Part shown: positions 4,655-5,078 of the stretch, piece by piece
Layout of the letters: each line of letters opens with the position of its first letter
Numbering within the stretch: the first letter of the stretch is position 1
Origin: Oscillospiraceae bacterium
GTDB lineage: Bacteria > Bacillota > Clostridia > Oscillospirales > Acutalibacteraceae
Length of the DNA: 5,078 bases
Reading direction: 5' to 3'
Assembly: GCA_029007475.1 (NCBI GenBank)
Contig: JAQXHW010000002.1
Coordinates: 1 to 5,078, forward strand
Made by a program: the position numbers and the translations under genes
Notes under the pieces: generated by a model
Database searches by the model: none
Seen by the model: only the letters and a program-made list of their open reading frames with translations
Told to the model about the DNA's origin: nothing

Positions 4655-5078
4655 ATGGCTCAAAAGGTAGTCGGCTTAATTAAGCTTCAGATTCCTGCCG
4701 GCAAGGCTACTCCGGCACCGCCTGTAGGACCTGCTCTCGGTCAGCACGGCGTTAACATTGTTGCGTTCACAAAGGAATTTAACGAGCGCACTAAGAACGA
4801 CATCGGTATGATTATCCCTGTCGTAATCACTGTTTATGCAGACAGATCTTTCTCTTTCATCACAAAGACTCCCCCTGCAGCAGTACTCATTAAGAAGGCT
4901 TGCGGTATTGAGACTGCTTCCGGCGTTCCCAACAAGAACAAGGTTGCAAAGATCACAAGCGAGCAGGTTAGAAAGATTGCAGAGACTAAAATGCCCGACT
5001 TAAACGCAGCATCCATCGAATCAGCTATGAGCATGATCGCAGGTACTGCTCGCTCAATGGGCGTAGAAGTTGTCGACT
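4655..5078 (+). CDS. rplK: 50S ribosomal protein L11 (stop codon cut off at right edge)
   Basis: L11 binds helices 43/44 of 23S rRNA at the factor-binding stalk base, and is needed for EF-G and RelA function. My translation gives 141 codons plus one base (T), which equals the family length, so only the stop codon is likely to be missing. The start MAQKVVGLIKLQIPAGKATP is typical, with the PPVGPALGQHGVNI segment (22-35), which contains the proline-rich thiostrepton-site loop. The linker and RNA-binding C-domain follow: TKTPPAAVLIKKA (70-82), the conserved G-P-KNKV-KIT stretch (90-101), and GTARSMG (130-136) near the end. The start at 4655 is set by GGAGGTG. nusG precedes it by 124 structured bases; rplA (L1) would be expected next, outside the window. 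Confidence 0.97.
   Translation, partial: MAQKVVGLIKLQIPAGKATPAPPVGPALGQHGVNIVAFTKEFNERTKNDIGMIIPVVITVYADRSFSFITKTPPAAVLIKKACGIETASGVPNKNKVAKITSEQVRKIAETKMPDLNAASIESAMSMIAGTARSMGVEVVD

Noticed and set aside
4834..5034. 66-codon minus-strand frame inside rplK
   Set aside because: It is antisense to a clear L11 coding region, with no own signals.

Overview
The window looks like a chromosomal segment of a spore-forming Firmicute, most likely a Clostridia member. The reasons are a spoVAC gene, AGGAGG-type ribosome binding sites, a 4-Cys L33 next to secE-nusG-rplK, a short single-span SecE, and a NifS-type desulfurase placed directly before thiI. A gut Oscillospiraceae-like source is possible, but the sequence alone does not prove it. 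I see no mobile element, CRISPR array, tRNA or rRNA.

Left part (1-1755, minus strand): a two-gene sulfur-transfer operon. A cysteine desulfurase (557-1687) is followed after 4 bases by the N-terminal 184 codons of thiI, which runs off the left edge. A sigma-A-type promoter lies at 1727-1755. The desulfurase would supply persulfide sulfur to ThiI for 4-thiouridine in tRNA.

Middle (1816-3279): spoVAC on the plus strand stands alone and converges on a minus-strand gene for a Cys-cluster protein of the FliB/YkgJ type. The two share a GC-rich hairpin at 2263-2288. The Cys-cluster gene has its own good promoter (TTGATA-17-TACAAT).

Right part (3376-5078, plus strand): the start of a transcription/translation/secretion operon, rpmG-secE-nusG-rplK. 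It has an UP-like A/T element, a TTGACG-17-TACAAT promoter with extended -10, and a structured leader. The nusG-rplK gap of 124 bases folds into successive hairpins. The last of these (4587-4634) has the form and key sequences of the ribosomal protein L1 binding site, so it is the likely autogenous operator for rplK and the expected downstream rplA. rplK is complete except for its stop codon.

Most of the window is core housekeeping. I do not find a convincing undescribed system. The points most worth a second look are the L1-type operator with its extra hairpins, the solitary spoVAC, the FliB-like protein with no flagellar context, and the C-terminal tail on SecE.
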